This document shows positions 1 to 10,794 of a DNA stretch of 64,000 nucleotides, one piece after another. The position numbers and the translations under genes are program-made. Origin of the DNA: Combretum micranthum (lineage: Eukaryota > Streptophyta > Magnoliopsida > Myrtales > Combretaceae); assembly GCA_024138025.1 (NCBI GenBank), contig JAMXBD010004310.1, forward strand, positions 1 to 64,000. The letters are read 5' to 3'. The number at the start of each line of letters is the position of its first letter. Position 1 is the stretch's first letter. The notes beneath the pieces were generated by a model. The model made no database searches. It worked only from the letters and a program-made list of their open reading frames with translations, and was not told the DNA's origin.

Positions 1-1987
1 ACACAACTACATACAAAATCCTTCTCTATACACAAACCATTTATACATACTATCAACCACATAAACCTACATTCCTTACCTTTTTACTATAAAACATTTA
101 GGTAAAAGCTTCTTCCAACCATTTAGATTATCCATGTCATGTAACTTAACATAACCATGGTATTGTTTTGAAACTCATATGAGTAGTTAAAGCAACACAT
201 ATTCATGTTTTGTTCTTACACATGAAATTCCTATATTATTATCTTATTATTATGTTTTTATATATGTTCTTATTAATGTTGTTATTATTATTACCTTGAT
301 GTTATTATGATTCTAACATAACTATATATGTATTATTATCTATATATATGTCTATATGTTTCTTAGAGCCTAAATGCTCACTAACTTCTACTAACTTCTT
401 TCTATTATTATCATTGCTCCTATTATTGCCTTTTATTTTCTTTTTCTTTTTCTCTTTTTGGGACTAGTCTATTCTTAGTCCCAGGATGCTTGATAAAGTT
501 AAGGCTCCCAATACTTGGTCAGGATGCCTTGATAAAGCTAAGGCTCCCAATGCTTGACCGGGATACCTTGATGAAGCGAAGGTTCCCAATACTTGATATA
601 TTATCTTGCTTATTATTAATTTGCTTCTCATATATTTTCATCATTTTTCATATTCTATGCTCATGTACATGCATTATTATAATGATCTTGTCTCAAAAAA
701 ATTTGAAGTAGACTTTCCTTAATAAAGGAAAATAAAACTTAACTCTTTCAATATATGACATTATCTCTAAATCAAGATTTTGTTACCAAACACATAAGAA
801 AATCATTTTTCAACTTCTTTTCAAACTCACCAAGATTTTTCTTAAATAACACAAAGATGATTTCATAAAAGAAATTAACCAACAAAATAAACATTTTTTT
901 ATAAACTACATAAAGTTTATCAAAACTTAGCATAAATATTTTCTTGTGTAAACAAAGTTTTCATAAAAGTTTACTTATAGGATTTAAACTAACTCCATAA
1001 TAACAACTAAGAGCAAGGCTAGTTTTCCAAGTTAACATAAAAATCAAGCCTCTAATCTATAAACCCACATATAAAATAAAGGATTTCCAAGTATATAAAT
1101 AATAAACTCATTTTCAAAAGAAATAAAAAGGATATAAGTATGATGATTTTCAAAAACAATGAATTTATCAACAACTTAAAAAGAATAATTTTTTCCAAGG
1201 AAAAATTGATAGAAGACTTAAGGAACTAAGTTTTAGAAATAAAATCTATTTCAAAGAAGTTAGAAGATGAGATGTAAGATAAGAAGAATTCTCTAACAAA
1301 ACCATTTTTCTTTAAGAAGGAAATATATACAAGTTAAAAATCACCATAAGCTATCCATAACTTGATAAAGACTTTAGAACTTACTTTTGCCACAAAAGCA
1401 AAAGTTTGTAAAACGTTAAAAGTTAAAAGGAAATTTACTAATTTTGAGAAAGAAATTAGAAAACAAAATAAGAATATACTTGTTTACAATAACCTAAGGA
1501 ATTATAAAGTTTCTTCAAAAACTTAGAAAGAAATTTGTTAAGTTTTAACACCTTTAAAATAAATTGTTTTACAAAAAATAATCGTTGAGACAACCATTAA
1601 AAGGTTGCATATAATATGAGTCTATATAAATACTCAAAGGATTTTATATATATATATATATATCTATATTTTTGCCAAAAGAAATTTTAAATAAAACTGA
1701 GTTTGGAAATTGTTTTGCAAAAAACTGGGATTTCATTTAGTTCTATACCGAGGCTTTTGGGAAGCCAAACGAATTTTTATGTAGAAAATAACTTTAGAAA
1801 TGAATAGAATTTTTGAGTAGACAGAAATTGGTATATTATATGTGAAATTCTAAGTTAAAATGAGCAAGTTATGGCCATTTTAAGTTGGAACTTTCTTCTA
1901 TGCGAATTTTGACGAACTAGTAACAATAGAATTACAATTTTAAGTAAACTTCCAAGAAATACTCATTTCGGGTACTTTTTTGTATAG

Positions 1988-2051
1988 GTGACGTGGAGTC
2001 CGAGCTACCTACCGGGGACTATTTCGACTAAGGAGCTTCTAATATGGCCAA
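1988..2051 (+). other. Micro-exon-like block of LTR A
   Basis: Preceded by TTTTTTGTATAG (acceptor-like) and followed by GTGAGTT (donor-like). Read from 1990 it gives DVESELPTGDYFD and a TAA at 2029-2031. The same ending and borders recur in other LTRs of this window (52808-52906, 10726-10794, 14178-14238, 61518-61601). That it is really an exon is inference. Confidence 0.55.
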
Positions 2052-2776
2052 GTGAGTTATATCTTACATATTTGCACTTATGATTTTACTTGTAAAATAG
2101 TAGCATTATAATTAAGGAAAAGATAAATGGAAAATGTATGTGCTTTACATACTAGGTTGAAATTATGATTAAGTATCTCTAGGCATGAATTATTTATAAT
2201 GAATGTTTGATCTAATAAAGATTGATTGTTTGTAATTCTATGATCACCCACAAATTATTTAATTATGCCATGAGTACATAACTAAAATAATTCTCCATGT
2301 CATCGGGTGAGTTCATTGCATTGATTACTATTCCTTTAGTGGGACAAAGGCTTAGTAAGGAGATTCATAAAGTCTGTAATTTCTATAAATCAACGAGGCA
2401 TTGTCGAATCAACTAGCGATGAAAACATCCTAATAAAACCTATTTGGCAGCTATGTAGTGGCTCGAAAATAAGCTACAAGTAAGTTGGTTTATAATACCT
2501 TTTATTTTTGCGAGAAAGTTGTTAAAAATAAGAATTATCATGGAACTATGTTTGTACGTAGCAACCTATACGGTCTGAAACACCTAGCTCGAATGGAGGG
2601 GTAAATCCATTCAAACATATAATTCCCAAAAATCATATGTATTATTTGCCCACGTGCTTGTGCGTCTATATGGTTGCTTAACTAAACTTGATTTGATTAT
2701 TGAATGTTGAGTGTTTATTTGTGGATATAAATCTCACTAAGCTAATAGCTTATACCCTCTTAGATATCTTTTGCAG

Positions 2777-2816
2777 CTCTCATACCTTTGGTGGAACGAT
2801 AGGTTATTTTACCTAG
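2777..2816 (+). other. Third exon-like block of LTR A
   Basis: A 40-nt stretch preceded by ATATCTTTTGCAG and followed by GTAATGC. It lies just after the conserved words CTCACTAAGC and TTATACCC, as in LTRs N, E and M. Confidence 0.45.
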
Positions 2817-3194
2817 GTAATGCTTTTGAGTCGAGATCTTATGGATAGAAGTGCAAGATAAGTGACATGGATTTTAAGAGAAGTTCAAAAATGTAATTCG
2901 TTTTATAATAGACTCTTTATTTGACTAGTTATCTTAATAAGGGAATGCCCTTAATGTTGTAAAGACTCCTTAATAATTTTCTTATGAACCTTGGTTATAT
3001 TGTTATGATTTATTTTCTTGATTACTATTGTGTGTAACTGCTCAAACGGCATGATCTAAAGTTTGGTCCACTACGATCGTGAAAGTATGCCTTACACTTG
3101 GTATCGAGACTTTTGGGATGACTAAGGTTGTCATACTTAAGCCTCAATATTGAGTGTAGTGGATATAGTGTTTAGGTATCCTTTGGGCTTGACA

Positions 3195-4898
3195 CCTGTC
3201 ATATTAAGTGCTTACCCATACCTTACTCGACTAGGTATAGTCTAGGTGGGTATAACGATTATAGGGTAAGGTACGTGTATAGATTATCTAAAACTTACTC
3301 TTACACGGTAGGGTATAGTCCCTAGAAACCTGTTACCCCATTAAATATAATTAGAATAATGTTAATATATAAGGACTAAATAGTTATACTTTCTTTTTTA
3401 CTTTGCAAGTACTTTTATTTAAGATTATTATTTGTTGACTACCTTCCGATAATATTTATTAGAGAAGAATATATATTATTTTATTTTGAAAGGACATTTT
3501 ATTTTATTTTTTTTTTTGAGGAATTATGGTTACATATGTATATCCTTGAACCCCTAAATTATGTGTGTGTGTGTTATTTATGTTCTAAGACTAATTAATA
3601 TAGAAGTAACTCCAAAGTTTTTAAATTTGGAATTTGTTTAAGTTTTATAGTTTTGTTTAATATTACATAAACATGTTCTATAGGTATTTATTACAAGTTT
3701 CAACTTTCACATATAAACAGATTATGCATATTGTAGAACTTATGATATTAAAAAATTTCTTTTTAAATTATTTTGAATTTCTATGCTTGTTTATAGTGAA
3801 TATACAAAAAATATGTACTTTTACATATTACTTGAAACCACATCAAATACTATAATCTTTAAGTTTAAGGAAGAAAGAAAGAAATATGAAAATTTGGTAA
3901 AAAAATCTACAAATTCCACATGATATCCTATACCCTATAAGTTTTTATGGCGTATAGGGTATATGATGGGTACAAAGTATCACAAGATAGGTTTCGAGTA
4001 CAAATTTAATATTATACTTCATATGGTAGGGTATAAATAGTGCTTCATATTCCATATACCTCATCACTAATTGGTTATAGTCATTTGAAATGTTTTATTT
4101 TTTTTTTATTAAAAGTTATGTTATAATTTATTGAAATTATGAAAAATTGCATTAAGAACTATTAGAAATGTTAAAAAAATCTTCTTAAAGCTTATCCCTT
4201 AATTATATGGATAACTTTCTCTTCTTTTGAATTTATCTTCCTTGAAATATGAAAGGTGTCTTATTGATCTTAACTTGAAATAATCTACATAAAATCCTCC
4301 TTTAAAACTTCAAAAATTAAATCTAGATAATAAGAATAAGTTTTAGATGATATTGTTGATAAGTATCCCTTGATTTGTGGAGAACATAATATTGAGATCA
4401 TTATCCTTATTTTCTCTTTCATAATGTCATTTTAATCACAATAAATTCCTAAAAAAAACTTTAGCAAATATTCTGGGAAATATCTTATCAAATCTAAAAA
4501 TAATGATCAAGTAATGCTCTTCATAAACTTGATTAATTAAATCGTCCATAACTAATGACTAAATGAATAAATATAATCCCCACGATATAAATCCTATTTT
4601 TGAGGAATGCATTGAATATATGATCCAAATATATTTGATGTGATATTAAAAAAATATTAAAAATACAACTTAGAATTAGTTTTACAAAATTTTTTACAAA
4701 TTCGTTCTAACCAAATTTAATATCATTAGAGTTTTAAATTGCCGTTTAAACTTTATGTATTCAATTAGCATGTTATTGGCCTTCGTAACTACCTTTGATC
4801 AAAACTTTGTCTATTTAGATAACATGTTGCGGATCTTTGATTTGAGTTACTGATTTGTTTTATTTTGTGGGGTTTTCTCATTTAAAAAAAAGCAATCA
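3195..4898. other. Anonymous AT-rich DNA between LTR A and element B
   Basis: No coding potential, primer site or LTR homology was found. Words such as GTATAGGGTA and TACCCTATA recur in both orientations at 3225-3330 and 3925-4075, which may mark the ends of a decayed DNA element, but clear terminal repeats were not found. A short GT run lies near 3562. This could be the oldest layer, into which A and B were inserted. Confidence 0.4.
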
Positions 4899-6481
4899 TG
4901 AAGTTGAAGTCTTCCAAAAATTTATAAAAATACTAATAAGTTCTATTTAACTTTGGTTGTAATCAACAACATAAGCAGGTGCACCTACCAAAGTAGTATA
5001 AAAAATATTAGGTTGTATTCCTTAGGGATTGTTAGCATCTACTATACTCACTCTTCATATATTATCTAGCAAGCAAAAGATTTAGAAGAACATTACAAGA
5101 GCAAAAAGCTAAGCTAAGGTTAAAAAATAATCTACATATTTCAGGACAAATTAAGGATATAAGTTAGTAAAATGCAAGATAAAGCTGAAGATTTGCTTCA
5201 TTAAGTCTTTATCATGTGATTTCTTAACACACTCGAAGAGTTTTTGTTGGGTATACTTGTACAGTTGGATTCATTAAGGTAAGCTAAAGCCTCTCTCAAG
5301 GTCAGAAACTCTAGATCTAGATCAAACCACCAGAATCTCTTCACAAGCTATTAGAATCTAGATTCGTATAAAGATTAAGAATCCTTTGATTAAACCGATT
5401 TGAATGAATGTAAAAACCAAGTGATAGAAAGTTTCACCATCTCTATTTTGTAGGTGATTATGAGTAACTTCATTAACAACTCAAATTTATTCAAAAGAAT
5501 GATTTCTCGATCTATTCAACAGAAATCAAACACAGATCTAAAAGGTTGTACCACACAATTAAACCTACGAAAAATAAGTTCAAGTTGCTAAATACAAGTA
5601 CCTAGTAAATATTCAATAAAATGCATTTGAAATCACATGAATCAGGTCTTGAATTCACAAATCCTAAGTTAAGATAATTATTTCTCCATAAATGTAAACA
5701 TTAAGTACATGTTCAAGAGAAATAATATGAAATTAAAGATAAATATTAAAGATTGAGCACACAAATCTTATAAGAACAAATGTTGGGTTTAATATGAATT
5801 TACCCAGAAGACTGGAATCTCTAGCAAGAAGACAGATTTCTCTCACTACTCTATAATATGTCAGGAATTTGTTACATAAGATATAACATGCCTATTACAA
5901 GTCCATGATGTTTATTTATAGGTGACAAGGCACATAAATCATGAAGATTTTATTCGCTAACATAGTAGCTTCTTTATAATGGATTTCGTCTTTATCTTCA
6001 CGTGCTTTAAATTAGGGCAACATGTCCATGACAACAAGGACAGGGTCACTTTTTGCAGCTTGGATTGTACGCTCAAAGGTTGGCTACGATCTACGCTGTA
6101 TCTTTTCATTAGAGGTACGATTTTAGTGTAGTTCAAACCACGGGTGGAATCATAGTCTATTAGAGTTGTATCAGGCACGTTTGTCTTAGTATAAACCATG
6201 GTGCAAATCAAGGGTGTAGTTGAAGCATGATTTACACTTTTGCCTTTTTGTGTTGCCTTTGGTTGGGGTCTTTAGCAGCCGTAGTTGAGTCTGTCTTTAA
6301 ACAATATTGTTGTTTTGTCTTCATCTTGATTCAAATCACTTTATTTATTCTTTTCTTGATCTTAGGAACTGAAAAACAACTTTAACCCAAAAAAGCACAA
6401 AATCATAGGAACTTATCTAAATATATTAATTAAAATAAGCATGAATTCCTATATATAGAGTAGAGTATAAAAGACTTATCG
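4899..6481 (-). repeat. 3' LTR of element B
   Basis: The right border is well fixed: on the - strand a polypurine tract of Athila/Tat style (AAGTGTGAGGGAATT) is followed directly by CGATAAGTC, matching the usual TGATAAG start with T changed to C. A TATA box (CTATAAATAAA on the - strand) lies at 5911-5921. Near the other end the - strand reads GGTAGGTGCACCTGC, the type of sequence found shortly before the 3' end of this LTR class, as in element I. The left border at 4899 (LTR ending CAACTTCA) is approximate because no partner LTR is in the window. The ORF at 5957-6211 is not conserved and is not called as a gene. Confidence 0.65.
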
Positions 6482-6502
6482 AATTCCCTCACACTTAAAC
6501 TT
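6482..6502 (-). promoter_or_regulatory. Polypurine tract of element B
   Basis: On the - strand AAGTTTAAGTGTGAGGGAATT lies directly upstream of the LTR. About 25 nt upstream is the word GCTTGAGACAA, common before the tract in Athila/Tat-type plant elements. Confidence 0.7.
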
Positions 6503-8149
6503 TTGATTGTCTCAAGCAAATCATTTTTTAAGATCATAAAGCAAAGCTTCTTGAATAGGAAAAATAAATCATGAATAGGAATTGACCAAGTAAAACTCAA
6601 AGTTCTCATTCACTTCAGCTCAATCATTAGTAAACTCATCATTTATTGTGGAAATAACTCCATACAATCCTACAATATAATGTGCTAAAGTTACTTTTGT
6701 CAGAGATTTATCTAAGTAGATCATCTTTTACCCTTATTATTTAAAATAGAATACAAAGCAAAAATTAATCAAAAGGTTAAACAAAGTAAGAGAGACTCAA
6801 TCAATTTTATCCCATTATATTTATAATGAATATAATCCCTTCATCATCTCTCCAAAAATTACACTCAAGAATGAAGGCATAAACATCAACTCATCCCTTA
6901 AATCATTTTTCTTATTTTCGATTTCATTTTCATTCATTATTATATATTCTTAAAGTTGTAGAGGGGAAGGTTTTTGCCTTCTTTTTTTCTCTATACCTCT
7001 AGAAGGGTTTTTGCCCTATCTTTTCTCTTTGTTTATATGGCTTATTTAAATTGATAGAGGAGTCAAGAATTGTTCTTCTAAGGGACCAACCCTACCCATA
7101 TCAACCCTAAGTGTACGGTAATTTTTATTTTTATTTTAATTTGATGTGCACAAAGAAATTCATCAAGTTAAAAAGTATCACTTGAACCTTCACTAAGGAT
7201 TATAAAGCTCTCAAAATGCCTAAATGGAAAGCATGGCAAATCCTTTAAGCTTTTAATGATTTGTTGAGTAGCTTTACTGGGGACCTTAAGCTAATTTATT
7301 GCTTTAAATTCTCAAATTTAATAATAAGTAAAACTACTCCACATAGATATCATAGAGTGATTTTAACAAGATAAAGTTAACTCATAAACAAGATGATGTT
7401 GTTCAATATAATTTTAGTTGAGTTATTTGATGATTTCATCTCAAATTTTTGAAAAATTTTGGTTAAATTTTTACCATTTTATTATTTTCCTATAATTATG
7501 GAGAGATAGTGATCAATAGTACATATTTGCTTTATTATTAATTATTAATTATTAATCTTAATCTCAACCCTTAATCTTACTTAATCTCTTCCTTAATCCC
7601 TTCCCTCACACTTAAATTGAACATTGTTCTTAATGTTCAAAACATGGTAGAACAAATAAGGGAAATTTAGAAAATTAAAATGTAGAGAAAGATTTGAAGA
7701 TAGAAGTTCAAGAAATTTCTCTACTTAGAATCACAGGCTGAGAGTAATTTTGAAACTGTGACCTCACTTGACTTCTTGATTAAAGTTGTTTAAGAATAAA
7801 GCAAAGCAGGGCAAAACATTAATAGTAATCGTGGACTCACTTGGAGTCATGGTTGAAGCTGGGATAAAATTTCTTAAGTTATTCATTTGATTCGCAACCT
7901 AGATTACATTGCAATTACATCTTGTTTATTTAAGTGTTCCCTGTAATTAAAGGAATTTTTTTTACCACAAGGAATATTAAGTATATCACAAAGAATAATG
8001 AAAAACGAATTAAAGAATATGACTAAGTATAAAGAATATGGTTTACAAACTAGGTCAAAGAAAATTAAAGAGTATTAGAGTTATGAGTATTTAAAGAACG
8101 TTAAAGAGTGAAGACTATTATAAAAGAATAAAAAAGCTTAGTAAAGGGA
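6503..8149 (-). other. Non-coding 3' region of element B
   Basis: Between the decayed ORF of B and its 3' LTR there are about 1.65 kb without coding potential. A second tract-like motif lies around 7590-7640: on the - strand, AACATTAAGAACAATGTTC followed by TTTAAGTGTGAGGG. It resembles the pre-PPT sequence at 6482-6530 and may be an older or duplicated tract. The rest is AT-rich, with an ATTAATTATTAATT run near 7535. Confidence 0.5.
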
Positions 8150-8722
8150 GTTAGGATTTTAATGTTGTCTCTAAGACAGTATCCCCAACTCCTACTCCCT
8201 TCTTTTCTCCTGCCACCCTCAGGTGCTCTGGCACCTCTATGTCTCCTCTGACCTCTAGGAGCTGAATTCTCTTTTCGTTCTCCTATGTGTTTGCTACCCC
8301 TTGGTATATTCCTAGTATTTTTTCCCTTAGCCCTTCTTAACGAGGGATCCTTTAAAGCACTAGCCCCCTTTCTTCTTTTTCCATCCCGTAGATTGCCTTT
8401 TTACTGTATGATCTCCTTTAAGCTGCTGCTATCACTGTAAGGCATAATGATAGTCATTCTTTCCAAGTCTATCATACCTATAGTGTTTTGCTTGTAACTT
8501 CACATTTCTGCAGCTTATCTTTCTTGGAAATTTGCTTCTCTTTGTTTTCTTTCCTCCTCCATTTTCTTCCGCCTTTCTTCATCTTGTTTGAAGGCAAGTT
8601 TGCTTTCTTTGATCTTTTTCTCTCTAGTTGCTTTGATAGCTAGTAGTTCTTCTAAGGCCTTCCTTGCCCAACTTTTGAAACTTTCCTTCTTTTTCACTTC
8701 TACATTTTCTGTTTCTTTAGGA
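8150..8722 (-). pseudogene. C-terminal part of the decayed ORF of element B
   Basis: The - strand reading holds a long charged, coiled-coil-like stretch (about 8722-8515) rich in K, E and R, with words such as ESFKSWARKALEEL and EERRKKMEEERKQRE. After a stop, a very basic tail follows (about 8470-8160) with GSKHIGERKENSAPRGQ and similar Arg/Gly-rich text. An open frame starts with an ATG at 8763, but that ATG lies inside the LTR of C. Before C inserted, the frame ran on from 18290: across the duplicated target (AGTTC at 8723-8727, GGTTC at 18285-18289) the reading passes from KINKE into PKETENVEV without a break. It is probably the tail of a structural or accessory protein of an Athila-like element. 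I recognise no domain, and several stops show it is dead. Confidence 0.5.
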
Positions 8723-8727
8723 AGTTC

Positions 8728-9393
8728 TAATGCAAACCCGAGGTATATGAGCCTAAGGCCCAATGATCAAAGATGAAAAAAGAACCTGAGGATTATCTTG
8801 AAACAAGTAGAAAAGAACTTGACCCTAATCAAACCTGTCAATTAGAACCAAAGTTATGAGGAATGGAACTCAACCCCAACCAAACCTATCAATTTATTTA
8901 GTTCTTTCACAAGAACCAAGAGAAAGTTCTCACCATGGAAGAAATTCTCAAGAACTATGTTCCTTCATCTATATTTTGAAAAGTTACACACAATAGATTT
9001 ATATAAACTGATCTAATAGCCTCAAAACTAATCAACAAAAAATAAGGAAAATATATACTATCAAAAATACAATAAATAACCCTAAAACTAAAAGGAATGT
9101 TGGCGGTGTATTTCCAAATAAAGGTCAGCGGCTTACAAATTAAGTCTAGCTACTTTAATATTTCGTGTCCTAGACTATTTTATCTCTACTTCTATGTAAA
9201 ATATTAATTAGTTCATAAAATGTGTTAAGATCCTGCTGGATAGCTTGTTTCGCTTGAATGTCCATGATTAATCCATGCAAAGCTCCCTTCATTCGCTTAG
9301 CTCTTGCTTTTTTCATTAGACCTCCAATTCCTTGTAATGGATCTTAGACTTGGACTTGTTAGCTTTAGGTTTGATGCCATTTGATCTTTATCA
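8728..9393 (-). repeat. 3' LTR of element C
   Basis: Aligns along its whole length with 17608-18284. The terminus TAATGCAAACC corresponds to TGACGCGAACC in the other copy, all differences being transitions, two of them at CpG, which suggests decay by methyl-cytosine deamination. The start on the - strand is TGATAAAGATC. The - strand reading near 9340-9230 includes words like RAKRMKGALHGLIMDIQ, typical of the C-terminal end of gypsy pol, so the coding end appears to run into the LTR. Confidence 0.7.
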
Positions 9394-9407
9394 TTCCTTC
9401 CTTCCTC
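9394..9407 (-). promoter_or_regulatory. Polypurine tract of element C
   Basis: On the - strand GAGGAAGGAAGGAA directly precedes TGATAAAG, the start of the 3' LTR. Confidence 0.65.
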
Positions 9408-10004
9408 GGAAGGATTTGTCTTGAAATCAATATCATCTTTCTTGGAATTGTCACGTCCCGAGGGTACCCTAGTAGTAATAAACAAGTTACACTTGAATAT
9501 TAACACTAGATTACCTTCAAAGAATGATAGGTTTTCAAAACAACAGGATCTTTTAAGTTGCTTGATAAGAAATAACAAATATATGAGAGAAATGATTTAG
9601 TTAATAACCATTACAAACTATTACTGTCACGCCCCAAAGGGTACTCTAAACGCGACAGTCCACCACACTCGATATTTAAACTTAAGTATGGCATCCTTAG
9701 TCATCCCTAGTCATCCCATAAGTTTACATATTGAGTGTAAGGTGTACTCACATAACTTTTAGGATCACACTTTGGTTCAAGTAGTCTTAAGAAAGCATAC
9801 ATAGCATTAAGAATGTAAATCACAACAAGATAAATAGTTAAACTTTACAAAAGCCAAGGGGGCATACCCCCGCCAAAATAATAGGAGTCTACATCGTTTA
9901 GCTCTAATTACATATATCTGAATTTACATTAAAGAGATTTTCCTAGAAGTCCACGCCTATACTAGGTCCCGACTTCCTCAAAAGCTCTTTACAATGTAGT
10001 AATC

Positions 10005-10045
10005 CTGCACAAAGTGTCCTCTCGCAACATCCAAAAATAGGAACA
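10005..10045 (-). other. Third exon-like block of LTR E
   Basis: A 41-nt block preceded on the - strand by TTTTTGTTGCAG. The downstream donor position reads GATTAC rather than a GT donor, so it is degenerate here. Same relative position as 53618-53659 in N. Confidence 0.4.
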
Positions 10046-10250
10046 CTGCAACAAAAACTATTGGGGTATAAGCTAATTGCTTAGTGAGATTCATTTTCCA
10101 AGTAACATACTTGATCAAGTTAAAATATCTATACATGCAAGTTATAATTAAGCAACCATATGAATGCACAAGCAAATGAACAAGCAAGCATATGACTTTC
10201 CGGTAGTCATAAGTGAATGAATTTACGCCCTCCATTCGGGGTTTGGGGTA

Positions 10251-10386
10251 GTTCATAAGTCATGCAACTACAATTCCAAGTTGGTCCATAAGACATGCAA
10301 CCATAGTTCCAATCTTAGTGGGGTGGTCCATAAGACATGCAACCACAATTTTTAATGTTGGTCCATAAGTCATGCAACCATAGTCC
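10251..10386. repeat. Minisatellite in LTR E
   Basis: Four imperfect copies of a 32-41-bp unit containing TCCATAAGACATGCAACCA. It lies between the micro-exon block and the CGTAAATC box of E. Sister LTRs carry different repeats in this place. Confidence 0.75.
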
Positions 10387-10725
10387 GCTTCATTAAAGAC
10401 CCGCTGCCTCCCGAATACACCTTTGTCCCACCAAAGGCATACTCGACAATGATATGCGACTCATTACGTGATATGCATGTACAATTTATTCATATAATCA
10501 TGGTATATTAATTAGATAATTTAAAAGTGACCATACAAATTTCAGACATTCCAAATCTATACTAGCTCATACAAGTTATTGCAACAAAGCTTGCCTCGAT
10601 ATACTTATCGTTCATTCATGCAAGTTTAGATCACCATTCAATCACAATTTTATCTTTTCCTAAGTCTAATGCCACTACTACTACAAGCACATCCAAGAGC
10701 ATAATTAATTGAGAAATGAACTCAC

Positions 10726-10794
10726 TTGTCCATGTAGTGAAAATCCACTAGTCGTAATAGTCCTCGGGAAGTGGTAACCCGTCCTCCAATTCAC
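10726..10794 (-). other. Micro-exon-like block of LTR E
   Basis: On the - strand, preceded by TTTGTACTAG and followed by GTGAGTTCA. The reading is ELEDGLPLPEDYYD and then TAG (10748-10750). This is the same ending as in A, D and N. Confidence 0.55.

Larger units (their letters stand above)
1..3194 (+). mobile_element. LTR A (right part of a Ty3/gypsy-type LTR, + strand)
   Basis: The start is cut off by the window edge. The sequence aligns block by block with LTR N (50283-53988) and with the reverse complement of the LTRs of M. Shared blocks are a splice-donor-like TTTAG/GTAAAAG at 97-107, the micro-exon at 1988-2051, the conserved GTAAATC box near 2588-2608, the third exon-like block at 2777-2816, and the terminal GGGCTTGACA ending at 3194 (N ends GGGGCGTGACA). 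No primer-binding site follows 3194, so this is a solo LTR or the 3' LTR of an element lying to the left. The TSD cannot be tested because the left end is missing. The short ORF near 490 covers repeats of a GATAAAGCTAAGGCTCCC word and is not a gene. Confidence 0.8.

Noticed and set aside
8515..8763. 82-codon ORF as an independent gene with its ATG at 8763
   Set aside because: The ATG is in the LTR of element C. The coding text belongs to the long frame of element B.
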